From contig CM041465.1 in assembly GCA_023213395.1 (NCBI GenBank), positions 125,805,741 to 125,869,740 of the forward strand: a stretch of 64,000 nucleotides of DNA, given 5' to 3'. The notes beneath the pieces were generated by a model. The model saw nothing but the letters and a program-made list of their open reading frames with translations. It was not told the DNA's origin and made no database searches. Source of the stretch: Cycas panzhihuaensis. Taxonomy: Eukaryota > Cycadophyta. Both the position numbers and the translations under genes were made by a program. Each line of letters opens with the position of its first letter. The stretch's first letter is position 1. Positions 1 through 10,506 of this stretch are shown here, piece after piece.

Positions 1-1068
1 TTGCCTCTTTATCTCATTATTCTCTACAATGGAGTGCCTATACAAAGCAACATTAGGTAATGGTGCATCTCCTACAAGAGTGATTTCATGCTCTATCTTT
101 CTCTTTGGTGGTAGCCCATCAACATGTTAAAATAGAATATCATACCTTGTCTTTAACTCCTCAATTTGTTATATTTGTTTAGGTGATATAAGAAGAGTGT
201 GAGTAGAAGGACCTTCTTCATCTCTTGGCTCTTCTTTTCTCCTTACCATTAAGATGACGAATTTACCACATGCATTGATCATCCTTTTTGCTTGAGTAGC
301 TGAAATTAATGCTATCTTATCCAAGTGCTTCTTTGTGGCCTTTATGATGAAGCCCTTGTTATCCTTCATCAACCAATACTTTCTCTCCCTTCGATAGAAG
401 AGTGCATCTCGATCCCACAAGTAGGGACTTCCAAGCACAACATGGCATACATCTAATAGCACTACATCACATATTACTTCATCAATAAAATCATTAGTGA
501 TGGAAAATTTAAGTGTACATTGCTTTGATATTTGCATTTCCACATCTTTATGGATCCAACCAAGAGGATATGGATGAGGGTGAGGAGTAGTTACCAACCC
601 AATGCTCTTTACCAAACTTTCTGAGATCAAATTCTTTTGGCTCCCTGGATCTATAATGGCACCAATAATACTATTTCCTACTTAAAGCTTCAAGTGAAAT
701 AGTTCCTCCCTTGTAGTATCATCTTCATAATTTGTAAGTAGAGTAACATTCTCTTCTTCTCCTTCACTTTGAATCTCCACCTCAGAAAGTAGTGCTTTCC
801 CTTTTTCCTTCTTTCTTAATTCCATATCCTTGATATGCTTTGGCTTTAGCTCTGGATGCAACTTCCAACACTTTGCTGTAATATGACCACTAATATCACA
901 ATGCTCACAATAGTTAGAACTTTTAACAAAATTAGTTCTTTTCTTCTTTCCTTCTTGCCTTTTAGATGAGTGCAATTTAGGATTCTTTTCATACTTATTA
1001 GAAGTAAAAGTAGAATCTTTAGACATGAATGTAGATTTCTTGCTTTTACTTTCTATCGCCATAGCCAT
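1..1068 (-). pseudogene. Ty3/gypsy zinc knuckle, aspartic protease and start of RT (broken)
   Basis: One minus-strand frame runs from 1068 through the zinc knuckle CEHCDISGHITAKC (CX2CX4HX4C) to a single in-frame TAA at 682-684. It then continues through a retropepsin active site, AIIDPGSQKNLIS (catalytic Asp present, DPG variant of DSG), into the protease body (LLDVCHVVLGSPYLWDRD) ending at 169. In this family such a polyprotein processes Gag and supplies RT. Below 169 the frame is lost at a further stop, but RT N-terminal similarity continues to base 1. The first residues are basic (KSKKS), as is usual before the nucleocapsid knuckle. The copy is decayed. Confidence 0.8.
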
Positions 1069-1187
1069 TCTACTTACTTCTCCAATGGATTGAACCTTAA
1101 AAAAGCCTTATTTCCTTCCTTACCAAGTAGCTTGTCATGCTTAATACCAAGTAGCATGTCATGCCTAAACAAAAAAGAAGTATAGTC

Positions 1188-1775
1188 TTAGACACATACA
1201 CCTCTCCCTTGGCGTAAATATTGCCAAGTGACCCATTGGTCTTCCTCATGACCTATGGGGTAGAATTGCTTCTTTATTATTTTCTTAAAATCCATCCATG
1301 AAAAAGAAGATACATCATGAGTATTCAAATATGCATTCCACCATGTCAATGCATGTTTACACAACTTGAGCCTAGCAAATGAAAGCTTTTGAGCATTATT
1401 ATAAGTATAAATTGTGAAGTAGGTTTCAAGTTGATCCAACCAATGGTCCAACTTTTTAGCATTTACCTCTCCATCATAAGTTGGAATATCCAACTTTGCC
1501 TCCACCTTGAAGGGTTGATGAGATGAAGTACCCTTGCTTTCTTCAAAAGAGTGCTTTAAGGTCTCCTCATTTTCCTCTTCATGGTTGTGGTCATATGTGG
1601 ATCCTCCTTCAACTTCCTTCTCTTTGTCTTTTCCCTTGACTAGAGGTAGAAGTTGGGTCATCATTTGCATTAAGGCTTCTACGTTCTTCTCAAGCTTTTC
1701 AAATCTAATTTCTCCATCTTCTTTTTCAGCCATGGTGCTTGGATTCTTTCTTTGTCTTCTTGGTGATTGTAACAC
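1188..1775 (-). pseudogene. Ty3/gypsy Gag (capsid) fragment
   Basis: This 195-codon open frame starts with an acidic coiled-coil-like N-terminus containing EKLEKNVEALMQMM. It then shows the Retrotrans_gag signature: a PTYDGE segment, KLDHWLDQLETYF, LTWWNAYL and FKKIIKKQFYP. Gag would form the virus-like particle shell. The frame ends at 1188 just after the capsid core. Gag-like residues resume in another frame until the zinc knuckle at about 1000, so a frameshift or small indel separates capsid from nucleocapsid. It lies directly downstream, on the minus strand, of the primer-binding site at 1849-1861. Confidence 0.8.
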
Positions 1776-1848
1776 AAGAAAGTCTTCACCTTTCTCTTTG
1801 TATCATTTCTTTGTTTGTACCATTCAAGTCCCTACAACAAAGATCACA

Positions 1849-1861
1849 GGCTCTGATACCA
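1849..1861 (-). promoter_or_regulatory. Primer-binding site (initiator tRNA-Met type)
   Basis: The minus strand reads TGGTATCAGAGCC, the standard plant retrotransposon primer-binding site complementary to the 3' end of initiator tRNA-Met. It is placed between gag (1775) and the presumed LTR edge at 1867, as expected for minus-strand priming. Confidence 0.85.
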
Positions 1862-1866
1862 AAATA

Positions 1867-2311
1867 TGATCCCAAAAGAGCTTAGTTGGTGAAGAAGTCA
1901 ATTATCAACCTTTTCTCCTTGAGATCCTGGGAGTTAGTGTAGAAATCTCAATAATATAAAAACAGCAATGAGCCCACAAAAAGAAATTCTACACCAAAAC
2001 ATTTATTCTTTACATTGATCCAAAAGTATAAGGAGTAGTACTTTTATTAAACTATGAGAATCTCCATTTAATGGTAGAGAAATCAATTAGTAAAAGAATG
2101 GTAAAATTAGAAGGAATAAATGATATAATTATACCATAAGGGGGACTCCAACCCTCCAAAATGCTTCTCTAAGGATGCTTCCCAAGTCAAGTCTCCAAGA
2201 ACCACCTCTCCAACCCCTAATAGGGCTTAATTTATAAAAATAAACCAAAATTGCATGTTTAACAAGTGGCAATCATGCAAGTATAACCACTAACCACCAG
2301 AATGCATATTG
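1867..2311 (-). repeat. Probable 5' LTR of the minus-strand Ty3/gypsy element (far end undefined)
   Basis: The minus strand shows ...GGGATCA at 1867-1873, then five bases and the primer-binding site, so an LTR ending in CA probably stops at 1867. The opposite LTR lies outside the window, so the outer boundary cannot be set by comparison. The right coordinate here is only the start of the next recognisable repeat. No ORF is visible. Confidence 0.4.
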
Positions 2312-2707
2312 TCCAAGTGGCCTTCATGTAATTCTTAAAAAGTTGTAGCTTGTAACTAATCTTAACGGATCTCAATTTGGCTCAAATTTGTTACAAGTAT
2401 AGGAACGTATGTCCCCTCCACTTCCTCAAAATTTTAGCTTATTTGGATGTCATTTGACTGCATTTTTATTCATTTAATTATAATATGTATTTGTTGTTTT
2501 TCTGCTATCCAAGTGGCCTTCATGTAATTCTTAAAAGTTTCAGCTTGTAACTAACCTTAACTAACTCCAATTCAGCTCAAATTTGGTGAACATATAGCAA
2601 CTCATGTCTCCTCCACCTCCTCAAAATTTTAACTCATTTGGATGTCATTTGGCCATATTTTTATTCATTTAATTATAATATGTATTTACTATTTTTTTTT
2701 CTGCTAG
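2312..2707. repeat. Tandem duplication, two copies of about 196 bp
   Basis: The motif tccaagtggccttcatgtaa begins at 2312 and again at 2508. The following sequence matches for the whole interval and both copies end in a tttttctgcta stretch. The copies differ by scattered substitutions. It may lie inside the upstream LTR or beyond it. Confidence 0.85.
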
Positions 2708-3585
2708 CTGTGGGATTAATTTTATGCAAAACAAGGCTTGAACTCTAATCAAATGATATTTTCTGAACCCCACCTTTTGTACACATCTAGTGGGATGTGT
2801 CTTCTAGCTTTACACAAAAATTCATATAATTTTGATACCATTTGGCCATATCTCGTTTAGTTATACCAATGCCTAGCATTTTCCGCATCCTGTAAACATA
2901 TGGTAGATCCTCCTAGATCATAGGAACTTTATCAGATCTCATTGTCAAATGGATTTCATTCCTGTTAAGTCATAGAGTTGTGTCACCCCATCATTGATGT
3001 ACTTCATTTGTTTCCCATCATCCTGATTAGAGTGACAACCACTTATATCATTATGACCTTTCACCATCCTATCACTCTCTCTAGAATAGGATCCTTAGGT
3101 GTCAAGGGGGTAAGTGTTTCATCAAAACCTAGCCTCTTGATTTGTATTTGATTTATATTAGTAAATTGTGACATGTTATGTGTGATTTCATTAGATATGA
3201 TTGATGGATTTTATTTGATCATAGTTTAGGGTATGTTTTGTTCAAGTGATCTATGAAACTGAATTAATGAAACATGATCAATGATGATGTGACTTGTATT
3301 TTTACTACCATACATCAATGATGTAAACTATGATACCAAAAATTTTCTTTCAGGATTAATTTAACCTCATGTTTCTTTCAAAATTTATTATTTTTGTTTT
3401 ATTTTCAACATTTCATCTAAATTTTGTTGTTTCTTAACTTTTGGGCTTGCATTTAATGTGTTTCACCTAATTCTAAGTTTATCAACTTATTAATGAAGCT
3501 ATTTTCATGATTAGATTCTTATTTGATACTAAAATTTTTTATATTTTTATCAAATTTTCACCCCGCTATTATCATATTTTTTGCG

Positions 3586-3668
3586 CTACCAAAAACGTGA
3601 CCTGTCACATTTTTAGAATAAAGTCATATTTTTGGTAGGTGAAAAATGTGACCAGTCACATTTTTCAC
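3586..3668. repeat. Palindrome cluster (14-bp perfect arms plus outer 10-bp arms)
   Basis: GTGAAAAATGTGAC at 3639-3652 is followed, after the 2-base spacer CA, by its exact reverse complement at 3655-3668. Just upstream, CTACCAAAAA (3586-3595) pairs with TTTTTGGTAG (3629-3638). Between those arms lies a second small palindrome, gtgac-ct-gtcac (3597-3608). No known element was recognised. Confidence 0.8.
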
Positions 3669-4377
3669 TATTATGCAATGAAAACTCAGGTAGTGCACCA
3701 AAATTTTGCATACCACCACCCAAATTTGGTGAAATTTGATTCTATCGATGCCTATAATTGCTTTTGAGTCTTGGGTGATTGTTATGGAAGACGTTAGTGG
3801 TGGTTTGGCTCAATTTTTGTGAAGATTTTTTGAAGTTTTAAAGATTTCTTGAGGACTGTTGCTATAAATTTAAAAACTTGATTTCTTGAAGACTGATGGA
3901 TGAAATCTCGAAGGAGTTTTATCATTGTGTTATTACTATTCGACTCTTAATGGTCTAGGTTTCTATTTTCTTGGATCTTCATCAAGTTTTGTGCTTCAAA
4001 CTTCTCTTGATTTGGTAAGATCTTTCCTACTATATTTCTAGCTTGTTTCATAGTATTTCAAAGGTACATTTGACTTAAAAACCTTCATTTTCTTTGGTTG
4101 ATTCTTTTAGCAATCTTATATTTATCTTGGGTACTAAAATATACACTGAAAAGTTAGCCCTTTATGGGGGTCTTCTAAGGGAAGACTAGAGTAGAGCATG
4201 GTCATCTCTCCACCATATATCTAGTTATCCCTTCCCACTCTCTTGTAGTAGTCTATATTGTAGGTGGTTTGTCACTCTCTTTTGGTATTTTTGGGCTATA
4301 GTTTAGCCTCTCTTAGATGTGTTTTGAAGCAAAATATATAGGAGAGTGAATTAGCTAAAAGAAAAATCTAATCATTC

Positions 4378-4507
4378 TGAGGTATTTTTCACAATAGGAA
4401 AGAAATCTTTCTATTACATTCTTATGGTTACATTCACTTTTATTTTTAAGTTGGCTCTTTTACCTTATAAATGAAAAGTTGAGAGTGTTGCATTGTGAAA
4501 ATACCTC
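4378..4507. repeat. Inverted repeat with ~16-bp arms, MITE-like spacing
   Basis: gaggtatttttcacaat near 4379-4396 is the inverse of attgtgaaaatacctc near 4492-4507, allowing one T-run difference. About 95 bp of AT-rich DNA lies between them. Partial pairing extends outward (aaaaatctaat against gatttttag). This could be a small miniature inverted-repeat element, but no target duplication was identified. Confidence 0.45.
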
Positions 4508-6580
4508 TGATTTTTAGTCTTGTAAAGGGCCCAAGGATCCTTTTGGAGTTTTGACCACTCTAATTATGATAGAACCATTGGAACTAGTCTTACTTACATA
4601 AGTTATTGTTTAGATTTATGATTTGTTTACCATCTCATAGTTCTAAAAATTGTCAGAAAACAATAGTAGTATCTTTTAAGAATCTCTTTTCTTTGTGCAT
4701 TATTCATCACCCTTTTAAATAAGATTAGTTGCATGTATGAAGGATGAGCCATATTGACTAGCTTTGTGTGTTAGTTGATCTCTTTAAAAAGGCTTACATA
4801 AGGATTATATTAGTGTGTTTCAATATTTAGTAGCATCATTCTCTCTTAAAGTGAAAAGTGCATATTGCATGTAGGAAATCCATTCCATAGTTGCATGTGC
4901 ATCTTTCAAATTAAGAAAGAAAAGAAAAACTTACATGCATATTTCCTTATTGGTTTGCTTTCGATAAAACAAAAAAAAAAGTATTAAAAAAACTAGTATC
5001 CACCTTGTCTAGCTTGTTTACTTTTGATTGATTGTTAAAAAAAAAAAAGGTTTATATGAGTTTGATCTTGTAATCCTTTGGTTACATATATTTATCCTGC
5101 TCTCTTGGTTTTTGTTTCTTTGTTATCTTATTATAATTCAAAAGGAAGAATAAAACACAAGGGAACATAAGGATACCATAAATACCATACAAAAAAGAAA
5201 ATAAACAAAAAAAAAAAGGTAAACAAAGTGAACACAAGCCAAGACAAGAAATAAAAAACAAGACAAACTACCTTTCCATTAGCTTACCCTCTCCCACATC
5301 CAAGTATAACTCAAAAGGTTGAAAGGATTACATGAGAGGAGTACCTAGGAAGGACATTGGGGATATTGTCAATTTGGCTCCAAACTTAAAACTCCTTCAT
5401 CTAGCCATATAGGTTAGTGGATTCTACCACCCCATTTTATTTCTATGCCTTTCGCCATATCCATCTAAACTTAGTAACACAACATCACTTAGCGAAAACT
5501 CCTTCTTAGAAGTTGGGCAAAGATGGTCCCTTATGTCTTTTTAAGCTTCATGTCTCCTAATTTTAACCAAAAAAAGAAAGAAGAGATATTAAGTTTAGGT
5601 CCTCTCAAGATTTCCCCAACCAAGGTAATAACCCAAATCATTGGAGATATCTTGATGGAACTATATTAGATCTTGGTGGCTCCATATCAAGCATTTATCA
5701 ACTACATTTAGTGGCAAACTTTAAGAGGTATATTAAATCTCTCTCAGTCCCATGTATTTATTTAGGGGGTTTGATGATCGTGGTATTCATTAACACTATC
5801 AATCTCAAATAATATTGGTAGTACTCTCTCTTTCATTTCAATATGCTCTCTTTATCCCCTAATTTCATCAAACATGATGGAATGACCTAGTTGTGAAACA
5901 TCAATACCTCTCAAACTATAATAAAGATGACCTTTTTATGAAACTAAGGAAATGAAAAAATATGAACCAAATCCTTAAAGGTTAAACTGTGGAAGCTAAA
6001 AAGAGCTATAGATTAATGTATCTTTGAGTATCAAGGGAGAGTAGTAGGATGGACAATAAACCTTAGGAGAACAATTGAGAGGTATTGAGAACCACCCTTA
6101 AAGATTGAACAAGTGAAGATAGAATGTCTATAAGTCTATTATAAAAGTTATAAGATTACAAGATGAATAATTAGGTCAAGATCAAAAGCCATTAGTAAAA
6201 GAGTAAAAAATAAGGTATCTCATATAGTAAAAGAATGTTACATAATTACCAGTGGTTGGTAAAACCCTAGTGAAGGTACTTTTGCTAGTAAAAGACAGAT
6301 GTTAATGTTAGCTATTAAAAGGTGTTCATGGGCTACTTAGAGCCACTAATGAAAATAAAGGTTGAATACCTCTCCAATTAGATTCATGGACTAAAGGGCC
6401 ATTTTGCTTATTTAAGGCCTTATGGATGTAAAGGAAGTTAACTTTAAATGAGAAATTATTGTCACCCATTTAGTGAAAACTTTTTGTGCCTATTTTTGTG
6501 TCTATTTGTACTCTATTTGTGTTCTAATATTTTAGTTTTTTTATCAGGTATGAAGAAATCCTCAAAGGAATCATATCAAG

Positions 6581-6592
6581 TGGTATCAGAGC
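6581..6592 (+). promoter_or_regulatory. Primer-binding site of a plus-strand LTR retrotransposon
   Basis: TGGTATCAGAGC matches the initiator tRNA-Met primer site exactly. The DNA to its left (up to about 6578, ending atatcaag) would be the end of an LTR. No recognisable gag follows at 6593-7280. That stretch holds a short repeat containing agataacactattgggcaac near 6883 and 6932, and no other feature. Confidence 0.7.
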
Positions 6593-7279
6593 TACATTTG
6601 TGATCATGGGAAGCTACTCAAGAGATAGAAAAAAAAAAAGAATTTATTTTCTCTATTAGATTAGTACTCTCTATATCTAAGTAGAGATCAAGGAAAGACC
6701 TTTGCTTAGTACTCTCTTTATGAAAATTGAGGAATAATACCAACAGGACTTAGGAGTTGCAAGGGAAGGGGAATTTCTTCCCCTAGGTAATTCCAATACT
6801 CTATTTTCTTTCTGCTTTATATTTCTTTTTTTGATTTAATTCCTTTATTTTAATTTTTGCATTAGATTATTAGTCCAAGGTTAGATAACACTAAAGGGCA
6901 ACTACCCTTTCCCCTCCCACCTCTCTTCTTAGGTAGATAACACTATTGGGCAACTATCCAAGTAGTTAGGTAGAGACATTGTATTAGGGGTCTTTAAATA
7001 TCATAGGGATCTATCATTCTGGCTAAGCGTATCATGGTTTTTCTGCCCCTCACATAAAGGACTAGAGATAACACTCTTCAACTAAGCCCTATATAGAATT
7101 TGGCTACAGAAGTATGCCTCTACATAACTTCAGGTATATAGGAAGACCCCTTTAGGTCCCAAATCCTCCCTAGTATAGGTAAACTATTGGCCACTAGAGT
7201 CTTATAATATAGTGGTTATTAATTAGCACAACGAAGCTACCTGCCCTAAATTTTTACTTCAAAAGTTTATTGGTAGGCC

Positions 7280-7940
7280 TATAAGAAGAAGACCATTCAA
7301 GGATAAACTTGGCCCAAAATGAAGATGACAATGAAGGAGTCATAATAGATAAAGGTGAGAGCTTACTGCTTTAAATAACCATGATAGCACCTAGGTAACA
7401 ACCCATATAAGATAAATGAAAGATAAAGATAGATCATGATTCATAGTTACGAAATAATATTTTTAGGACAAGATGTGCTGTGGGAGGAAAGGTATGCAAC
7501 GTTATAATTGATGGTGGTAGTTGTGAGAATATGATCTCTAATGAAATGGTAAAAAAGTTAAAATTAAGTTGTGAAGTACATCCACATCCATATTGTATTT
7601 CTTGGTTCAAGAAAGGAAATGAGGTGACTGTTGACAAAAGATGCTTAGTTAAATTTAGCATTGGGAAACCATATCAGGATGAGATATGGTATGATGTGAT
7701 CCCAATGGATGCATGCCATTTATTATTGTGGAGACTGTAACTATACGATAGGAATGCCTTTCATGATGGTAGGAATAATTCTTATACATTCTTGAAGAAT
7801 GGTGTTGAGGTGAAGTTATTACCACTTAAGGAAGGAGGGCATGCAGAAAGCATGCTAATTGCTAAAGAATTTATGAAACATGTGCAAAAGGCTAGCACTT
7901 ATTATGCCTTGATGGTAAGATAAGTAAAGGATGATATTCC
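7280..7940 (+). mobile_element. Ty3/gypsy fragment A (protease region only)
   Basis: From about 7285 the DNA is homologous to 13275-13925 in element B and 17980-18620 in element C, covering the nucleocapsid-protease linker and the protease. Similarity ends near 7937, where B and C continue toward RT. Gag, RT, RNase H and integrase are absent, so this is an isolated internal fragment. Whether the primer-binding site at 6581 belongs to it is unclear. Confidence 0.75.
7480..7740 (+). pseudogene. Ty3/gypsy aspartic protease fragment (copy A)
   Basis: The 86-codon frame contains the retropepsin active-site segment VIIDGGSCENMIS with the catalytic Asp retained, then HPHPY.ISWFKKGNEV and the C-terminal DACHLLLWRL. 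Such a protease would cut the Gag-Pol polyprotein. Of the three related copies in this window, only this one keeps Asp: copy B has Asn and copy C has Tyr and a frameshift. Downstream sequence in the same frame quickly meets stops. Confidence 0.75.
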
Positions 7941-8655
7941 TCTCACTATCACCTCATAGAATTCATACCTTTACAAACATCAAATAAAATCTAATAGAGT
8001 GGCCAATTATTATTTTATAGGTTTATGTGACTGATATTAATAATAAACTTATTTCAGATAAGAATTCCAAATGGACAAATTTGACAGAAGAGTTCAGATG
8101 TTTACTATACACAATGTTATATTGAAAATGTCCTTTGAATACTATGAAATCTAATAATCAATTGGAATTGAGAGCTTTGTGGGAATTCATAGTATAAAAT
8201 AATTAATAAATAATATGTGGACAATCCACATGGTGAGCAAATTCACAAGGAATCAATATAAAGTACCACCTATTAATATCATAGCCATTCATCATTACCT
8301 AAATCCCTCCTAACTCATTGATTTTTTATTATTTGTAATCTATGATTCATTTATTGATGGCATCATTGCCTCTATTTTATGTTTTCAACTCTCCATGAGG
8401 CTTTAGCTTGGATACAAACACAATTTGCGACTTGCCCTAAAGGCACTATCCACTAACGTTGCAGGTGTTCCACGTCTTCATTGATTACTAATAGTTATAT
8501 TTGCAGTTGCATCCATGTGTTATGTTCAATATTTCTCTAAACAATTGCTATGCTGAATCATCATGATGAGAACTCAAGAGCAGGGTCTGACCATTTTAAT
8601 GTTCTAAAACAAATATAGTGAAAGTATCCAGCGTCTGCAGTCACGTCGACACAAC
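7941..8655. other. Non-coding spacer
   Basis: No gene, repeat or regulatory site could be supported here. The segment next to the peroxidase relic may include its old promoter, but no convincing core element is placed correctly. Confidence 0.4.
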
Positions 8656-9648
8656 ATATATAAGAAGGCACTATTTTTAGTTTTGTTTATCATTCTTCTA
8701 TGGTTTGTCACAGTCTTAGAGGGTGCAACTAGCAAAGGCCTAAGACTGGGATTTTATAAGAAGACATGCCCCAAAGTGAAATTGATCCTTAAGGAGACTG
8801 TGGCCAAGTACATTACCGAGGCACCATCTCTTGCAGCTTTACTTCTGAGGATGTATTTTTATGACTATTTGGTAAGGGTCATTATTATTATTGTTGTTCA
8901 ATTTTCAATGTGAATTAATGAGGCATATTGGAGATAAGTAGATGATCTATTGAGACAGAATCTATACAGGATGTGACGGGTTGGTTCTATGGAATTCAAC
9001 AAAAACTAGCATAGCAGAAAAGGGTGTTATACCCAACCTCACTGTGAGGGGATTTTAGGTGATTGATGTCATTAGGACTACTCTTGAAAATCACTACCCT
9101 AGAGTTGTTTCCTATGCAGACATTCTTACACTGGTTACATGAGATGCAGTTGTGATGGTAAGTAATAATTATCATTAGATCACATTCACATAAACATATT
9201 GAAGTATTATTTGAATTATTATGGTAATAATTGATTATTATATGCAGTTAATGTTTATTGATTAATCAGAGCACTGTCGTGTGGGTTCGCATCGAATGAA
9301 GAGATGGTATGATATCAATGATGAACGAAGCTTTCACAAACCTTCCTCCACCATTTGCCAATTTCTCATAATTGAAGTCATCTTTTGAAAGCAAAGGTCT
9401 AAATGTCATAGATCTTGTCGTGCACATACCAAAAGAAATGCCCATTGAACTTCCTTCTGTAATAGGAAATATAACATTATCAGAAAGGGTGACGTGGATC
9501 CTCCCTTGCATAAGTTCTATGCAAGAAAATCTTAGAAGAAAGTGTAAGCCAGGAGAGAGTAGTAGGAAAGTAGAAAAGGACCTTGATGGGCTTCAAATAT
9601 TTCACAATCACTACTACGGGAACTTAAAGAAGAGAAGAGGACTATTTG
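8656..9648 (+). pseudogene. Class III (secretory) peroxidase pseudogene
   Basis: Exon 1 (8656-8871) encodes a signal-peptide-like hydrophobic run and then LGFYKKTCPKV and LLRMYFYDYLV. In the family this last motif is RMHFHDCFV, so the distal catalytic His and a disulphide Cys are both Tyr. Where a start Met would fit, the codon at 8656 is ATA. Introns fit at about 8872-8969 and 9158-9247 with GT/AG ends. Exon 2 shows GCDG, a PNLTVRGF match and YADILTL. Exon 3 shows LPPPFANFS, KGLNVIDLVV, ENLRRKCKP and HYYGNLKKRRGLFE. Several in-frame stops (including one near 9297) and frameshifts destroy the reading frame, and the heme-binding LSGGHTIG motif is lost. A working enzyme would oxidise phenolics at the cell wall. 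The 3' end is fused to a MAPKK fragment. Confidence 0.88.
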
Positions 9649-10036
9649 AATTAGATCCCCCCTCTTCACCCCCAGATTTCCATAGCTTTATCTATTGTTG
9701 TCTATAGAAGGACTCGAGGAGGAGATGGATGGCTACTCGGCTCCTCATCCACCCTTTTCTTAAATAATCCCAACAATTTTCTCATAAATGAATTATTACT
9801 ATCTATAAATTTTCTTTGGTAATTGAATATTATATACTCCTAAGATGGTTGTAGAATCTAATTCATTCACTCTTTATAAAGGTAGATTCATTAATATTAT
9901 GTTATTTTATGTTGTGTATTTATATTAAAGTTGTTAAATTTTCATCATTATAGAATGAAATTTAAGAGTTCATTTTTATATCCTTTCTCTATTTTATAAT
10001 AATTAGAGATGAGAAATTCATTCTATTATCAAATTC
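9646..10036 (+). pseudogene. MAPKK 3'-end fragment (delta) with 3' flank
   Basis: From about 9646 the sequence matches the C-terminal codons of the intact kinase at 44781-45731 (GDPPSPPP...FHSFIRCCLQK..RRRWTATRLLTHPFLK), here read as DPPSSPPDFHSFIYCCL, stop, then RRRWMATRLLIHPFLK. About 270 bp of the gene's 3' flank follows. It matches 39145-39400 and 52733-52985 and is lost after aaattctcat at about 10036. It lacks the kinase core and about five codons of the NASA-containing linker. The fusion point lies inside agatccccc, which could have provided microhomology to the peroxidase side. Confidence 0.85.
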
Positions 10037-10506
10037 TCATGATTAGCAAAATTTCATATTGTTAATTGATCGTTATGAGTTTAAATGAGTAAAAATGTCT
10101 TGAAGAACTATTGTAATTTATTTATTCAAAAATGACCTTTAATTTATAATTAAATATGAGAATCCTTTGTTCTTTACTAAAATAATTAATTTTAATTAAA
10201 AAAATCATCACAAAAATTATCCAAGAAAGGCCAAAGACACTTGACATTGAGTTTATGACGAAATGGTTCTAAAAGATGCTATGAAAGCTTTCTTAGATTA
10301 TTGTTAAAAGCTAATGAAATAGTATTACACCTCTAATGCTTATGATCAAAGTCACTTAATAATGGCTTAAAGATGCTTGACATAGGCTTTATGTCCAAAT
10401 GGCTCTAAAAGATTGTATAGAGGTTTTTTTAGATGATTGTTGAAAGCCAATGAACCAATGCCATATCCTTATTTCTTTTTGGATGATTATTGATAGTTAA
10501 TACAAT
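10037..10506. repeat. Imperfect tandem duplication, offset ~136 bp
   Basis: The blocks around 10235-10320 and 10371-10463 share ttgacat..g.tttatg, atgg.tctaaaaga and a ttagat.attgtt.aaagc stretch. A shorter third partial copy lies at about 10468-10520. It is non-coding. Confidence 0.6.

Larger units (their letters stand above)
1..1866 (-). mobile_element. Ty3/gypsy LTR retrotransposon, internal region, 5' part (cut by window start)
   Basis: Read on the minus strand, the order is primer-binding site, gag, zinc knuckle, aspartic protease and the beginning of reverse transcriptase, which is the Ty3/gypsy order. The element runs off the left edge, so most of pol and the 3' LTR are outside the window. 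The RT lead-in is visible at about 1-110 as a GLPPKR..IEHEI..APLPN-like stretch followed by a YRHS segment. Stops and frameshifts separate the parts, so the copy is not functional. A short 24-bp-period direct duplication containing taccaagtagc lies at about 1121-1162, between gag and the zinc-knuckle frame. Confidence 0.85.
2708..6540. other. AT-rich non-coding stretch
   Basis: There is no open frame of note and no recognised protein similarity. It contains poly-A-rich patches (about 4970-5050 and 5160-5260) and two inverted-repeat structures listed separately. It probably represents degraded repeat or LTR DNA. Confidence 0.5.

Noticed and set aside
8657-8664. TATATAAG as a TATA box for the peroxidase
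   Set aside because: It overlaps the expected start of the coding region rather than lying about 60-100 bp upstream, so it cannot be the core promoter of that start.
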